64,000 nucleotides of DNA from Antedon bifida (GCA_963402885.1 OY727096.1:8131501-8195500), one strand, 5' to 3'. Positions 1 through 12,070 are shown, counted from the stretch's first letter. Translations and numbers: made by a program. The notes: a model not told the origin generated them from the letters alone.

Positions 1-1466
1 GTATACGGTAGCATAGACACACATCTTCCGAACATATTAGGATTTAAAGTGGTCGAAAATGGAAACGTACATTGCATAACACAACGTATACGGCGTATAA
101 CAACGTGTAAAATAATAGTACTTACAGTCGTAAGCTTTCCTCATAAAAATAGTAGCTTTCTCATAAACGAGTAAACAATAAACAGTACTCATAAAACAAC
201 CATAAAAGTATACAAGTTAAGTGGCTGACATTGGTAATTCAATAATTCTTAATCTCTTTATGAAGCGAGCAAGTACAAATTACTACCAATTGCCGACCTT
301 CCGATCATGTAATAAATCATAGCAGACGTGCTTCTGGATCAAGTTCAACACCTGTGAAATTCTCAGGTGTGTACTGCGTCAGATAGCTTGTTACACACAA
401 TTGCCAAAAGCGTCACACGAATAACGCTGTAACGCTTGTTGACACGAAACGCGTAGGCCTACTACGGTACCTGATGTAGTGCCAAATGCAGACTTTCCCC
501 CAAGTATGTATTTATTTCGAGGTGTTTCTGAAATACCTGGAAATGCAAGCTCAAGTAGTATACGTATGAAACGCCATATGTGCCAAATATTTATCTTTTT
601 ACTAATATTAAGTCATAACTCCGTCTGGAACCCAGACTATGCCAAATGATGTTCTATCCTACTCTGATAGCGTTGCGCAAACGCTACTCTTTTAACTTTA
701 TATACTGCGTTATATAACTATAATTGCACGAGAGTAGTACATGTTTCATAAGTAGACTATACATGCCAGCAATCCTAAACATACGGTACAATAGGCCTAC
801 ATGTTTAAGTGTCTGTTTATGTTTATAATGCGATGTAATTACGTTTTTATATCCTCATGATTGGTGTTACCTATAAAACACGTTCAATGAATGAGGAGCC
901 CAATCACTGAGTAAATTTATTTAGTATTTATTATACAACTTCATAATATTTACTGTAGGCCTACTCAACCAACCTAATTATATACGTCTTAGCTCTGCGT
1001 ATCTAACAACGCTAGTACGTTTATACTTTTGGGTAACATTTAATACTCCCAACTTTGAACTTTTTAATCGAAGAACATGGGTTATCGTACAAAGGATAAC
1101 ACAATGGTTATTTTTATGATTGAACACCTGTCGGGACCATGTGGAACCCTTGTTAGTAATTATTGTAGGGCTATGGTGGTTTATTTAATGTACAATGCTT
1201 TGTGGGCAATATACCGAGTAAATGGTAGTGTTCCTTGCCTCGTCAGACACATGATCCGCTCATGGCTTAGCTATTTGACATTAAGTTGGTTCCTATCCAC
1301 CAATAGCAACAACTCACATTAAACCAACTTACTCGGGTAAATAACTAAACACGAATGAGCCCATATCTATTAAATAAAAAAATTGAATCTAAAAAAAATG
1401 GAGTTAACCTAAACGTGACCCAAAAAAGGAAAGCAAACACGTGTGTTGGGCATGTAAACATACCTC
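1..1466. other. Non-coding stretch, no gene recognised
   Basis: I see no convincing exon here. Short open frames at 1077-1322 and 1355-1537 have no recognisable domain and no splice context. If the unrecognised exon at 1475-1946 is real, its next exon should lie here on the minus strand or beyond the left edge; I could not find it. About 90 bp at 550-640 recurs at 18061-18150. Confidence 0.5.
550..640 (+). repeat. Dispersed direct repeat, copy 1
   Basis: This stretch shares long identical blocks with 18061-18150, including TACGTATGAA, GCGCCATATGTGCCAAA-like text and ATTTATCTTTTTACTAA, followed by CTCCGTC and AACC(C/T)AGAC. The copies are in the same orientation about 17.5 kb apart. No terminal inverted repeats are visible, so I cannot say what kind of element it came from. 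Confidence 0.5.
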
Positions 1467-1474
1467 TTACTTAC

Positions 1475-1946
1475 CCATTGATTTCTCAAGCTTGCCTCTG
1501 CACGATTCGGATTTCCTATCCACATAAAAAACAATAACAAGATGTCCAAAGTTAGCCTCTGGGAAAGGGTCAATTACAATGACCGCCTCATGTGACCCAC
1601 TCCGCCTTAAAGAACTGTCCGGCAAGACTGTGTTAAATTTTCTGTTGGCTCTCGAACCTGATCTCGTATGAGCCGCTATATAGATATTTATGGAGTCTCT
1701 ACTAGTTTTTGTTAGCGCCCAACAGGAGGATTTTGTAATAAATTGGCTATTTTGGGTACAGTCTAACTGGTAAATAAAATCAACGGCTTGTGACACCAAA
1801 TATTCGTGCGTATTCCTTGAAGCTTGGGGAACAAGTTCATTCGACGACTTATCATCTTCCAGAACAACACACAACGCAATGGTTGATAATCCAAGAAACC
1901 GGAGTAAAATAAACAATATGCTAATAAATATCGTAAAATATGCCAT
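1475..1946 (-). CDS. Unrecognised secreted or membrane protein, first coding exon (partial)
   Basis: The open frame could start at 2012, but the methionine at 1946 begins a cleaner signal peptide or membrane anchor (MAYFTIFISILFILL, then hydrophobic to ALCVV), so I prefer it. The exon ends at an excellent splice donor, ATGG|GTAAGT, after codon position 1, immediately before the in-frame stop at 1467-1469. That donor is the main reason to believe it is a real exon. After the hydrophobic segment comes an ordinary soluble-looking sequence with cysteines, ending in a hydrophobic beta-rich stretch (VIVIDPFPEANFGHLVIVFY) and a C-containing basic end. I do not recognise the family. Downstream exons are not identified and may lie outside the window. 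It could also be a chance frame, but length, leader and donor together argue for coding. Confidence 0.4.
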
Positions 1947-2012
1947 AATGAAGAGTATTTTTAGTAAGTTTTGTAAGAAATTTTCTTTCGTCGTATCAAG
2001 TAATAATAACAC

Positions 2013-5000
2013 TTTTAAAATACTTCCATTTTGTTGTTGATGAGAAATGATATAACTTCATCCAAGGAGCAAACTTGACGACGTCAACTAATACAGGACA
2101 AGTCGTGTTGATATCAAAGCTGAATGTAAAGCACAAAACAAACTTATTGCCTTTTCAACTACCTTCGCATTGCCAACGCGGCAGATCAAAGAGAAACATA
2201 CTTAAAACACAAATAAAGCGGTTAAGCTTTTAAAACTAGTCATGCGAGGCTTGCAAATGAGAAGTCGGACGATACACCCATACAGCATATACCCCCAGTG
2301 TACAATCTTCATAACCAATCAATGTTCTTAGATTTCTTAGAACGTGTGTGCCGCCCGCCTTTCAGCCAATCAAAATCACCGTTTCATTATATCGATAGTC
2401 GATTAAACTGCACCTGTGGTTCGTCACTCAGCACATTATGAAAACATCAATTTAATATAAAAAGCCACCGAACATCACATTCCTACTATCATTTTTATTT
2501 ATGACAATACGGTGAAACTTATGGCCTATACGACCTATATTGTAATGCAGTAAGCCTGTTTTCGCAGCGTTCGTTAAAAAGTAAAAGGACCGCTCGCAAA
2601 TTAACTAAAAAAAGTATAGGCATATAATATTCATGAAAATGACGACTGGAATATTAGATCAACTGGAACTATGGTGTATATTAAATCAACTTCAATTGTA
2701 TCAATTACTATACTTTACTTACATAATTCAATTTGAACAACACATTTTTACTTGTTACTCCAGTCGCCGACACTTCTCTATTATGCATGCGGTTCCAAGG
2801 TGATTGCGAGGAATGAAACATTATAATGACTTTTTACCGATTATGTATAATGTTCAGGTTTATTTCCGCGGTAGCAGTACATTCAATAACAATCTATCAT
2901 GATCAAACATTTTTTAAACATGTGATAGACTATCTGCCACTCCCTTCTTTGGTTGAAATTCAACACTGGCTCACGATCAGAAACACTAACATCAATATAT
3001 TCATTTTCCACACAATATTAGTGTTTTCCCTTCTTTGTGTTAATTGGATTGATACATCATTTACCCGTTCGGGCTTATAGTTATTATTTAAGCGGCTAAG
3101 CCATGGCTAACTTTGGTGGGTAGGCCCCAACTTACAAATAACTAATTCTTAACAACGGACTTTTTGCTCATGATTTTATCCGGGAGATGTAACCCTGATT
3201 GTATACTGTATCGTTTGACGAGGAGACGTTTTTTGAAGTAAAACATAAATGAAAATCTCGATGTTTTGTGTTAATAGGATTTTGTAAGGTAATATAATAT
3301 AGCCTACTATTTGTTAAGGGGAGGTGCCGACGTCTACTATACTATACTGCTGGTTTAACTGTTAAAGAAGGTATAGGCCAACATTTTGTCTAGTCTTCCC
3401 CCTTTTTTCTATAGGAAGCCTTAGCTAAAACTCTTGATATGTTGACGTCCGAAATAAGAGAAACAAATTGAACAAAAAAGTAAGATAAAAACGTGCTTCT
3501 GTTTAACACAAATCATAAGCAGCACGGCCAAAGCAACGTATCTAGTTGTCATTAATGCACTTTTCAATTTGCTCTTAAAGTAGTATTGACAGTGTAACAG
3601 CGTTGGTTCCCTGAAATGCGTTCGGATCTGAAACACCGCGTTACACAACCGCTGTGATAATAGGCAGCGCCCAGCACGCCGGCTATTTACGGCAATCGTG
3701 TAGCGGTAGGGGTGCATTTGCTACTTAAAAGAGCGACCGAGGAATATACAATGGCCTATGCCCCGGTCCTCAGTCCCGGATAGACCCGACGACGCTTCCT
3801 CGGTTACTTAGCTATGATGTGGGCTAGCCAAAATGACCAGAGGATGTCGGCAACATTAAAACCTGTAAATAAACAAGGCTAAACACACAAACATCAAGTT
3901 GTTGCAACCGAAAAAGAAACTAATTTAGATGATAAATGAGAAAAACTTGAACGATGATAATGGGGAAAAGACGATGATAATGGGTTCTTAAAGACGGTTG
4001 TTATGGAAACACGTCAGCCATTTATTGTTCTTTACGTTGTGTTGATTTAAAGAATCGGAAAAGTACACTTATTGACTTTAAAGGTGACGTCAGCATAGCG
4101 ATTAGGCAACTTACCATCCTGTTTTTATTAATATGAAAATAACAAATCACATTAATTTTGACAGAAGGAAAATAAAGAGTGTTGAGTACGCGTGGATAGT
4201 ATCAATGAACTCCGTACCATAGGTACAGGTGATACAGTTATACGCCATTCGTTTTGAACTCTAACTCAGTGAGAAAACACATCAGTGAAATGCATTACTA
4301 CGCATAGTATAATATCAGGCCTATGGATCAGGATCCGTAGATGTTGTGATACCGTGTGAATTAGGATGGACCATCCATAATTGTGATATAAGAAACGATA
4401 AGGATGCTTTTATTGCAAATTGAACTATTATACAAATGAGGAAATGATGAAGAAAACAATTAAAAACAAATGAGTGAATAATGAATTAAATGAACTAAAC
4501 ACGATGACTAGGAGAGGGGTATATAAAAGTAGGGGCATTTGGGAAACGTGACATTAGAATATTGCAATCTACGCAGACGGATAGAGCATTAATACACAAT
4601 GTGAACAAGATTGTATTTACTAAAGACCCTTTTCGTGGACTGTATACTCCCAAAATAAAATATTAACGATGGCTTCGGTGTTTCATTTTTTTTTCTTCGG
4701 TATTACTTCTGGGTTTCAGTCAGGGCATGATCCTTGCAATACCACACAAAGGCATAAGTCTAGTTCGAAAGTTGTGATCTGAATTAGCCAAACAGACCAA
4801 CTAACAAACATGTAATCAGTCAAAATGTTTAAATCCAATCAATCAAAAAGAGCAAATGGACAAAAAAATATATAAGAACGAAACGACAAAGATTGATGAC
4901 GATCGATGACGAGACGACGACGGAGATCAATAATATTGAAAACTACGAAGAAAATTGATGATGATGATGATGATGATGATGACGAAAACATTGGTGATGA

Positions 5001-8000
5001 CGTAAATTGAATGATGACGAATCAAGAGTGATAAGGAAGACGACGTCGAAGAGTTATAAGGACGACGACGATCGATGACGGAGATCAATAATAAAAATAG
5101 ACGCCGAATAGTGATAAGGACGACGACGATCGATGATGACGAAGAAGAAAATGAATATTGGTATTGAAGACGACGCGAATAGTGGTGACTACATTAACAA
5201 TCAAATATTATGATGACGACAATAATTATGATAAAGGTGACAGTGGTATTGATTATTTTAGTAATTAAAATAATCGTTTCATAATATTTCGATATAAAGA
5301 AGTATGATATATTCCAACTTGTCTCCATGCTAAATTTCCTAGCTAGCACGCAACCTAAAAATTGGCGACCGTGGTCAGACTTAATTAACGTCAGGTAACC
5401 AATCAAAGACATGCCGAAAAAATTACTGTCATAGTCTATAATACGTGATGCTGTATGAAACTCTAACCCGAAACAAGCCGACGATGTCAGTGTTTTGTTC
5501 GCCTGCAATTTGCCACATGTTCGCTGATTGGTAAGGCGTGGGTATCTCGGCTTAGACGGATTTATACTTCTGAGTTTGGCCGTGATTTTCAGACAATTAA
5601 ACGTAAACCGCGCGTAAGGTGTGAATTAAAATTAAAACTTGAGTTTTCATGTCGAGTGTGAGTGTTTATCGGTACCGATCTGTAGCGGCCCTTTTGTACA
5701 ATTTCTCATTAATTTCCTTCATTCTTTGTATGCATGTGTTATGAATAGTCACAATTAACAAGAAAAATAAACAATGAGAAGAATTCTTAAAATGTTTTGC
5801 TTTTCAAATACAATTTTGTGTTGTCTGTTAATGATGATGCTAATAAGCGCTATATAAGAACGAGTATTGTTATTACGGCATTGCTAACTAAATTGTACTA
5901 ATTTTAATAAAATGATTATTGAACATATTTAATTAGCCTCTGTATAGTACTATAATTATGATGTATATTGATATTCAAATAATCTGGGTAGGTGGGAAGG
6001 TCCATGGCTGATCGTATCTTCACCACTCCCTAAAACCTCCTCCTTTACTTTTTACATTCGTATTTAAAAGAGTTCATTAACATGACATACACGTCATCCA
6101 TCTATACTCACATCAATTATATGATACTTTTTTGTTGGTAATTTTACCTAGCACACCTAAATATCTTTATAACCACAAGACGTGTACAAGGTGATGTTCG
6201 TATCGGTACATAACCATTTTCAAAGGCGACACCATCAAATGATTTTACCTTCGGCGTGTTTTATATAATTCTTTTCAATGGTGCCGTCTACTAGTTGAAG
6301 ATCATACCAGTAAACAGAAGAGGTCCTTCCCCCTGCATCGAGCGTTTAATATTGCTTCAGCATGAAATCATGAGCTTGGTTCCATTAAACTCTAATGAAA
6401 TGCTAAGCTCGCGCAGGCTGACCACATAACGGAATTTCTAGCAATGTCTACACACGCATTGTTATTAAATGTTTACCAGTGCACATTTCACTTCGGTAAT
6501 TACAACACCCCCATGTGAGCCCGTTAATCAAAGTCGGGTTAAGCGGATCCTTTGTACCAACCTGGTAATAATCAGACATCAACACCTTCGTAACCTTATC
6601 AAAAGAAATCAACAAATTCAATGCTAAAAACAAAATCTGTATTTCTTTCGAAAAAAATTTTTAATTCACGTTTTGCATGCGATCATTTAAATAAATCGAA
6701 CTTCACGTGACTACATTCAAGGCAGGTCGTCTGATGTGAGAAGGGGGTTATTAATGGTCATACATGGCCAGTACAGAGCCGTATAATGGGGCCACTTCAG
6801 CGTACATTTTCAGGAAAAACTCTAAAATCTAGGCCTACAACAGGGTGAGCACAGAACCCCGAAGCTGCAAAATTTATTACCAATTCAAATAATATTATTA
6901 ACATAATATTTATTATCTACTCTATAAATAGTGTGCAAGTAAAATACTAACATCAGTGTAACAGGTTCTAAATATACTCAGGAGACGAGAGCACAGCAAT
7001 AAGCATAATAATGAAGAACATTAAGACTAACCTTTTTTTTAAATTAAAACTATAGACATTAACTGATCACCGATCCGGCCACGCAAATGCAACGCTAAGA
7101 ATGATACATTTTCAAATATCAATATTTTCATTTTAAAGATATACGGTGAAATTGTTTTGTTTATATAATTTGTTTAATACAGTAATATCAAACGTATGTT
7201 ATCAAATTTGTTTCATTCAAGGTTTAAAATAAACTCAACCTCATTTTAAATTATTTTAAAACATTCATTGAAAAACTAATCTTATTGTTTACCCTTTGAC
7301 AATTTTTGTGCGCTTTTGTGTTTTTTTTTTCTCTTTTGTGGAGAAAACTCTTTTATCTCATTCGAACACTCAATGTACAAAAATCAGTGTTAAAAAATGT
7401 AATATAATTAACATACCGTAATCTATAAGATATAATTTAACATTTTCTCTATTATAAACAATTAATTTACACTTGAATATTAATGTGATTCAATACTATT
7501 TTTTCACAACTGTTTTGCTATTCAATTTTTGTGCGCTTCTGTTAATTTATTTTTGCAGGCCAATTTCAGCAGCCCTCACAATTTCCATTACATTATTATG
7601 TTTTATAGGCATGAGCTGCCGATATTAGGCCCATTTAAGTTTAAAGACATTTTATATTAATCAACATTTTCGGCGATTTCTGTCCGAAGAAGTGTGTTGT
7701 TATGAATGTTAGAGGACATTTCGGTATAAGATCAAAAACCAATAATTAGACACATTATCACTAACATTGTAAGCCAAGTGCTAACGACTAATAGTGATCA
7801 TTATTACCGCCAATCTATTATCATGCTTAATTGGCATTTCGAAAAACAAGATCTATTGTTTCGGGAACACGATTAGACCGAAAAAAGCAAAAATAAACTC
7901 GAAAAGATGGAGAAATTAAGTACAGTACAACCTCTACATTAAGGGGACACACTCAGGACCAAACAAAAAACTATCTCACTATTAGGAGTGTCTGTATTAG

Positions 8001-8964
8001 CCGTACAGTGTTAAAAACATATATTGCCCCTTGTTGTTTCGCGGGAAGAGTATGTAGTAATCATAGGACTAGGCCTACTGTAATACAAACAGAATGTGCA
8101 GCAAATAACATTGAGAATTGAAAATTCACAGTGTTCTCAAATTAATATATTAGTATAAAGATTAGAAAATTAACATGTTCTGTAATCTGATTGGATATAG
8201 AAGTACTTTAAGCGGACGACTTCTCGTGTTTACTACTAAATTGAGATACAGTTTCCCCGGTGGACTTTCTTTGTCGGCAAATTCAAAGTATGTAAAGTAT
8301 GCCTCTGTTTTAATTATATCGCATTATGTCTTTCAACTGAATCAAAATTCTGAGGCGGAGGTTCAAAAGAACCGCCTACGAATCGCTCGGGAAGAATTAA
8401 AAGAAGATAATGCAAGAGCAAGCTTCTATTGGGATGGAAAAAAAAGAGCGCACTTATTAGAAAAAAAAATCGTCTGCTGCCTATCTGATGACAACATTCT
8501 TCACACGTGTATTGATCATGAGATTTAATCCGCGAATTAATCTGATCACGAAAAGATCAAACAATGGTTCAATGTTTATATTATCTCTAATGAAGTTTAC
8601 GCAGTAATATAAATGTGTCGATCACCTCTAAACTTCAAAACTGTGTTATTTCATACATATGAGTAAATAAATTTCGAAATATTAAATAAACGACTTGCCT
8701 CGCTTATGCTTGGTTACATACGCGACCAATCACAAGCGATGGTTTATTCGAACAGTCATTATGTCATTGGTCAACTCGCCTGCATTAATACGAAGCTTTT
8801 CTATCATCATTATTTCTGTGAATGTAACATGGATATGTAAGAGGACGTTTCCTTAGCTGGAAGAACGTTAATCTATTTATACGCTACTGCTCTTTTATAC
8901 AATATAAGTTACACATTATTAGTAACGACAATAACTAACTTATAATAACTAACTTATTAAACAT
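2013..8964. other. Non-coding stretch with little structure
   Basis: No gene is supported across about 7 kb. The contents are AT-rich sequence, a GA-rich minisatellite near 4.9-5.2 kb, and short frames without splice sites or known motifs (2826-3080, 3421-3717, 5194-5508, 6448-6633, 8175-8528). Near 7920-7990 there is text like the ends of a dispersed element (CTACATTAAGGGGACAC) also seen near 35190. Confidence 0.45.
4885..5175 (+). repeat. GA/GAC-rich minisatellite
   Basis: Blocks such as GACGACGACGATCGATGA and GGAGATCAATAAT recur three to four times with divergence, and a run of (GAT)n lies near 4958-4980. It is a degenerate tandem array with no coding evidence. Confidence 0.55.
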
Positions 8965-9274
8965 GTATTGTCCCCCTGAAAAAATAATTCTTTAAATTGT
9001 TTTATTTTAATGTAACATAATAGTTATCCACTTTGACCAAAAATTGGATGGAAAACATGTATTTACCTGACAGAAATGTAATTTAAAGCAAAAAATTGTC
9101 AAATTGGCTGCAAGCCAATGGATATTGATTGAATTTAACCATTTATTTTGTCATTTTATAAGTGAAAACATTTTTTTCGTTTTTTTTCTATGGAAGTGAT
9201 TAACTTTATTAAAACTAACATATTCAAAGTCTGATTTAAATAATCTTCATTTTTTATGTTTTTGGGGGACAATA
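8965..9274 (+). mobile_element. MITE with TATTGTCCCCC termini, copy 1
   Basis: The element begins TATTGTCCCCCTGAAAAAAT and ends with the inverse, TTTTTGGGGGACAATA, giving terminal inverted repeats of about 16 bp. The 310 bp body matches 25130-25465 along its full length (shared ACATAATAGTTAT, CACTTTGACCAAAAA, AATTTAAAGCAAAA, AACCATTTATTTT). A third, 5'-end fragment lies inverted at about 34432-34544. No open frame is present, so it is non-autonomous. It sits about 630 bp beyond the stop codon of the first Ig receptor gene. Confidence 0.75.
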
Positions 9275-9901
9275 CATCTTTAATACTTATTTACAAGTAC
9301 CTATACATATAATATTGTATATTGCAGCATTGCCACAATAGGACGCACGCATCACATGACCTTATTTCAAGCTTAGATATAAACCCCATTTACATTTCAA
9401 AATGTAAGACTGCAACTCAGTACACAAATAGAGGGAAATGGCAAACGTCTACGATTGTTCTGCGTATAATATAATCATAATAAACTGTTGGGGGCGTAAT
9501 TTTCCCATATTTATACACGTGTGCTCTATGTGTACGTTGTAAAGCAAACAATTCGTATTTAAAGTTTCCAACGCATGTTACATTTTTCGAAAGCGTTATA
9601 AATTTACTCCACATACTAGATGGTATATTAGATTTTTAGATGAAAAGAAAACAGCGGAAAATTGATTTAGGACACGAGATATTCGACTTTGCCTCGTGCC
9701 CACTTACACAGTTAATACAGGCATTATTTAAATGTGTTCAGATTTACGGCAATGGGCGTTATCTTTAAACGTTTGTAAGATGTTCGTAAGTTCTACCGCA
9801 TAGAAAAACATAAGGGAACCTGCTTTGTTTTTTTACAATCTATAGGTAGTATACCCAACTCGCCATTTTTTTAGTGACGTTATTGCCGTTTATAACCTTC
9901 C
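9275..9901. other. 3' flank of Ig receptor gene 1, part of the segmental duplication
   Basis: From about 9490 this flank is recognisably homologous, in the same orientation, to 13220-13460 beyond the second gene's stop: shared blocks include GTTGTAAAGC, TTACATTTTT(C/G)AAAG and GCGGAAAATT(G/A)GATT. So the duplicated unit extends past the genes. No separate gene is seen. Confidence 0.5.
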
Positions 9902-12070
9902 TTAATTTGTGAATGGACGGTTAACGTATTCAACTGCTTCACAAATATCTATGGACTCTGGCGTTTGTAGAGGAAGGACGGCTTCTTGTTTCTGGTGGCT
10001 TCTTGAAAGTTGAGCGAGATTGGAACGACGTGGTAGAAGATCAACGTATTCATCTTCATCATCTTTCTCGCATAGGCCTACGTCACTGGGCTTTGGCATC
10101 TGCGAAGGAATGACCACTTCTTGTTTCTGGTGGCTTCTTGGAAGTTGAACGAGATTGAAACGACGTGATAGCATTTTAATGTATTCATCTTCTTCATCTT
10201 TCTCGCATAGGCCTACGTCACTGGGCTTTGGCATCTGCGAAGGAATGACAACTTCTTGTTTCTGGTGGCTTCTTGGAAGTTGAGCGAGATTGAAACGACG
10301 TGATAGAACATTAACGTATTCATCGTCATCATCTGCTTCGCATACATCACTGTTTGGCATCTGCGAAGGAATGACCACTTCTTTTTGGTGGCTTCTTGGA
10401 AGTTGAACGAGATTGAAACGACGTGATAGAAGATTAACGTATTCATCTTCATTATCTGGCACTTCGCATACATCACTGTTTGGCGTTTGTAGAGGAAAGA
10501 CCAATTCTTGCTTCGGGTGGCTTCTCGGATGTTTAGCGAGATTGAAACGACGTGATAGAAGGTTAGTGTATTCAATTTCATTGTCTGCTTCGCATACGTC
10601 ACTGGGCTTTGGCGTCTGCGAAGGAATGACCACTTCTTGTTTCTGGTGGCTTCTCGGAAGTTGAGCGAGATTGAAACGACGAGATTGAAGTTTAACGTAT
10701 TCATCTTTTTCGCATACATCACTGTTGGGCGTTTGCAGAGGAATGACAACTTCTTGTTTCTGGTGGCTTCTCGGAAGTTCTTCAGCGAGACTGAAGCTTG
10801 CTACAATATTAACGTATTGTCCGTCATCTGTCTTGTTCTGTAATGTTGACTGGTTGATTGTTTGCTGGTGACCATCCACTACAGCTGCGTCAGTTTCATC
10901 AATATTATGATGTTCGAATTGCATGTTGGCGTCTGGATCACTGGTTTGGTTATTCACAGAAAAATGTGGATTGTTGTCATTGGGGTGGTAGTCACCAGTG
11001 TGTTTAACCTGTTTTCTCATGACGTATAGTAGAAATGTCAGTAAACCAACAATAAACAACAATATCGATATAGTCCCTACCAGGATGAATATCAACTTGC
11101 CATTCAACTGCCAGTTGCTACTATCCTGTTCATTAAGTGGTATGGTATCCTCAACAATGAAATATATCTCATCAGAAGCGTTCTGAGCATTGGTACTCAC
11201 CAGACACTTGATGTTGTAATCACCAGTTGGTAAGTTGTTCACGCATCTTTCAGACATGCGTTCATTCTTGTTTCCATTTAATTCAGCACCGTTTAATGTC
11301 CAGTAGTAATCCATCTCAGTACTGGAGCCACCGTTAGCTGTGCATCTAAAGCACCGATTATCTAGAAATAATACGTAAGTATTGATGTCCACTGTTAATT
11401 GAGGACGCACCTGTAATGTCGAACTATAGCAATACGTTTCCACTGCAGAGTTATTTTTAGATCCGAGTGAAATACAGACAAAGAATATACCTTCTCCAGA
11501 ATGGAAGCCTTGAAATGTCTGGTTCAATTGTACTGTATTGTTCTGATTCAAACCATCGAATTTCGTTGTGATATTGTAGCTTCCTTGAAGCCATCCAATC
11601 ATTATTTCTTGAGGTTCGAATAGTGGTTGTACTGTACACGGAAGCGTTACGAGCTCTCCCTCGATGATATCTGTCACGAAACCATCACAAGTAACAATCA
11701 ATTCATCGTTGTATGGTGGAAAATCTTGGCGAACAAAATCTGAAGGAAGTATATAGTATCTATTACCAGCGTCTTGACATGCATGAATGGCATTGTACAT
11801 GTCAACAGTTATCACGATTTGGCAGTTGACTTGGAAGGAGTAATCAAAGTATTTACTGAATCTTCTAACATTGTTGTAATGGATTTCAAACGTTTCTGAA
11901 GTTATTAACAAGTTTTCTTTTTTATTGGAAGGTAAGATTGCCAAAGAACCGGTATGTGATTGGCACGTATAATGAGAGTCAAACTTAATAGGGTTCATGA
12001 CTGCAGAGGCACGCCTGGCAACCAGAAAGCTGATTACTACAAAGTAAGAGCGAATAATAAGAAACGTCAT
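9902..12070 (-). CDS. Type I membrane receptor, Ig-like ectodomain, long tyrosine-repeat tail
   Basis: A single intronless 722-aa frame. Residues 1-23 are a signal peptide ending ARRASA. Residues 24-320 form about three small beta domains. The clearest are Ig-like: C145...W160...GEGIFFVC (to C199), and C240/C243...YYW...TGDYNIKC (to C289). About five N-glycosylation sequons are present. Residues 326-350 are one membrane helix followed by MRKQ. The tail is low in hydrophobicity and built from seven tandem units of 39-45 aa with tyrosines at 419, 458, 501, 544, 585, 630, 675 and 715. Motifs are YVN, YTN (Grb2-type pYxN), YIKM (PI3K-type YxxM), YVKL and YVDL, each preceded by acidic residues; units share RRFNL...LPRSHQKQE. 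The start matches the aligned ATG of its paralogue at 15088. Role is inferred: a surface receptor recruiting SH2 adaptors, possibly immune. I do not recognise an orthologue. Confidence 0.85.
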   Translation of the reverse strand: MTFLIIRSYFVVISFLVARRASAVMNPIKFDSHYTCQSHTGSLAILPSNKKENLLITSETFEIHYNNVRRFSKYFDYSFQVNCQIVITVDMYNAIHACQDAGNRYYILPSDFVRQDFPPYNDELIVTCDGFVTDIIEGELVTLPCTVQPLFEPQEIMIGWLQGSYNITTKFDGLNQNNTVQLNQTFQGFHSGEGIFFVCISLGSKNNSAVETYCYSSTLQVRPQLTVDINTYVLFLDNRCFRCTANGGSSTEMDYYWTLNGAELNGNKNERMSERCVNNLPTGDYNIKCLVSTNAQNASDEIYFIVEDTIPLNEQDSSNWQLNGKLIFILVGTISILLFIVGLLTFLLYVMRKQVKHTGDYHPNDNNPHFSVNNQTSDPDANMQFEHHNIDETDAAVVDGHQQTINQSTLQNKTDDGQYVNIVASFSLAEELPRSHQKQEVVIPLQTPNSDVCEKDEYVKLQSRRFNLAQLPRSHQKQEVVIPSQTPKPSDVCEADNEIEYTNLLSRRFNLAKHPRSHPKQELVFPLQTPNSDVCEVPDNEDEYVNLLSRRFNLVQLPRSHQKEVVIPSQMPNSDVCEADDDDEYVNVLSRRFNLAQLPRSHQKQEVVIPSQMPKPSDVGLCEKDEEDEYIKMLSRRFNLVQLPRSHQKQEVVIPSQMPKPSDVGLCEKDDEDEYVDLLPRRSNLAQLSRSHQKQEAVLPLQTPESIDICEAVEYVNRPFTN
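9926..10816 (-). repeat. Coding minisatellite in the receptor tail
   Basis: Seven tandem units of about 117-135 bp, each a whole number of codons, encode the tyrosine repeats at residues 419-715 of the receptor. Units share the DNA text GGTGGCTTCT and GACGTGATAGAA on the plus strand. The two units reading CATAGGCCTACGTCAC differ from the unit reading CATACGTCAC by an exact 6-base insertion. The paralogue at 13685-15088 has only about one unit here, so copy number has changed since duplication. Confidence 0.85.

Noticed and set aside
3421-3717. 98-codon minus-strand frame with a hydrophobic segment
   Set aside because: No domain, no donor or acceptor that makes sense, and no conserved-looking composition.
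8175-8528. A 117-codon plus-strand frame containing EAEVQKNRLRIAREELKEDN
   Set aside because: The central part looks coding-like, but there is no recognisable domain, no splice partner, and the ends are ordinary AT-rich sequence. It may be a transposon remnant; not supported as a gene.
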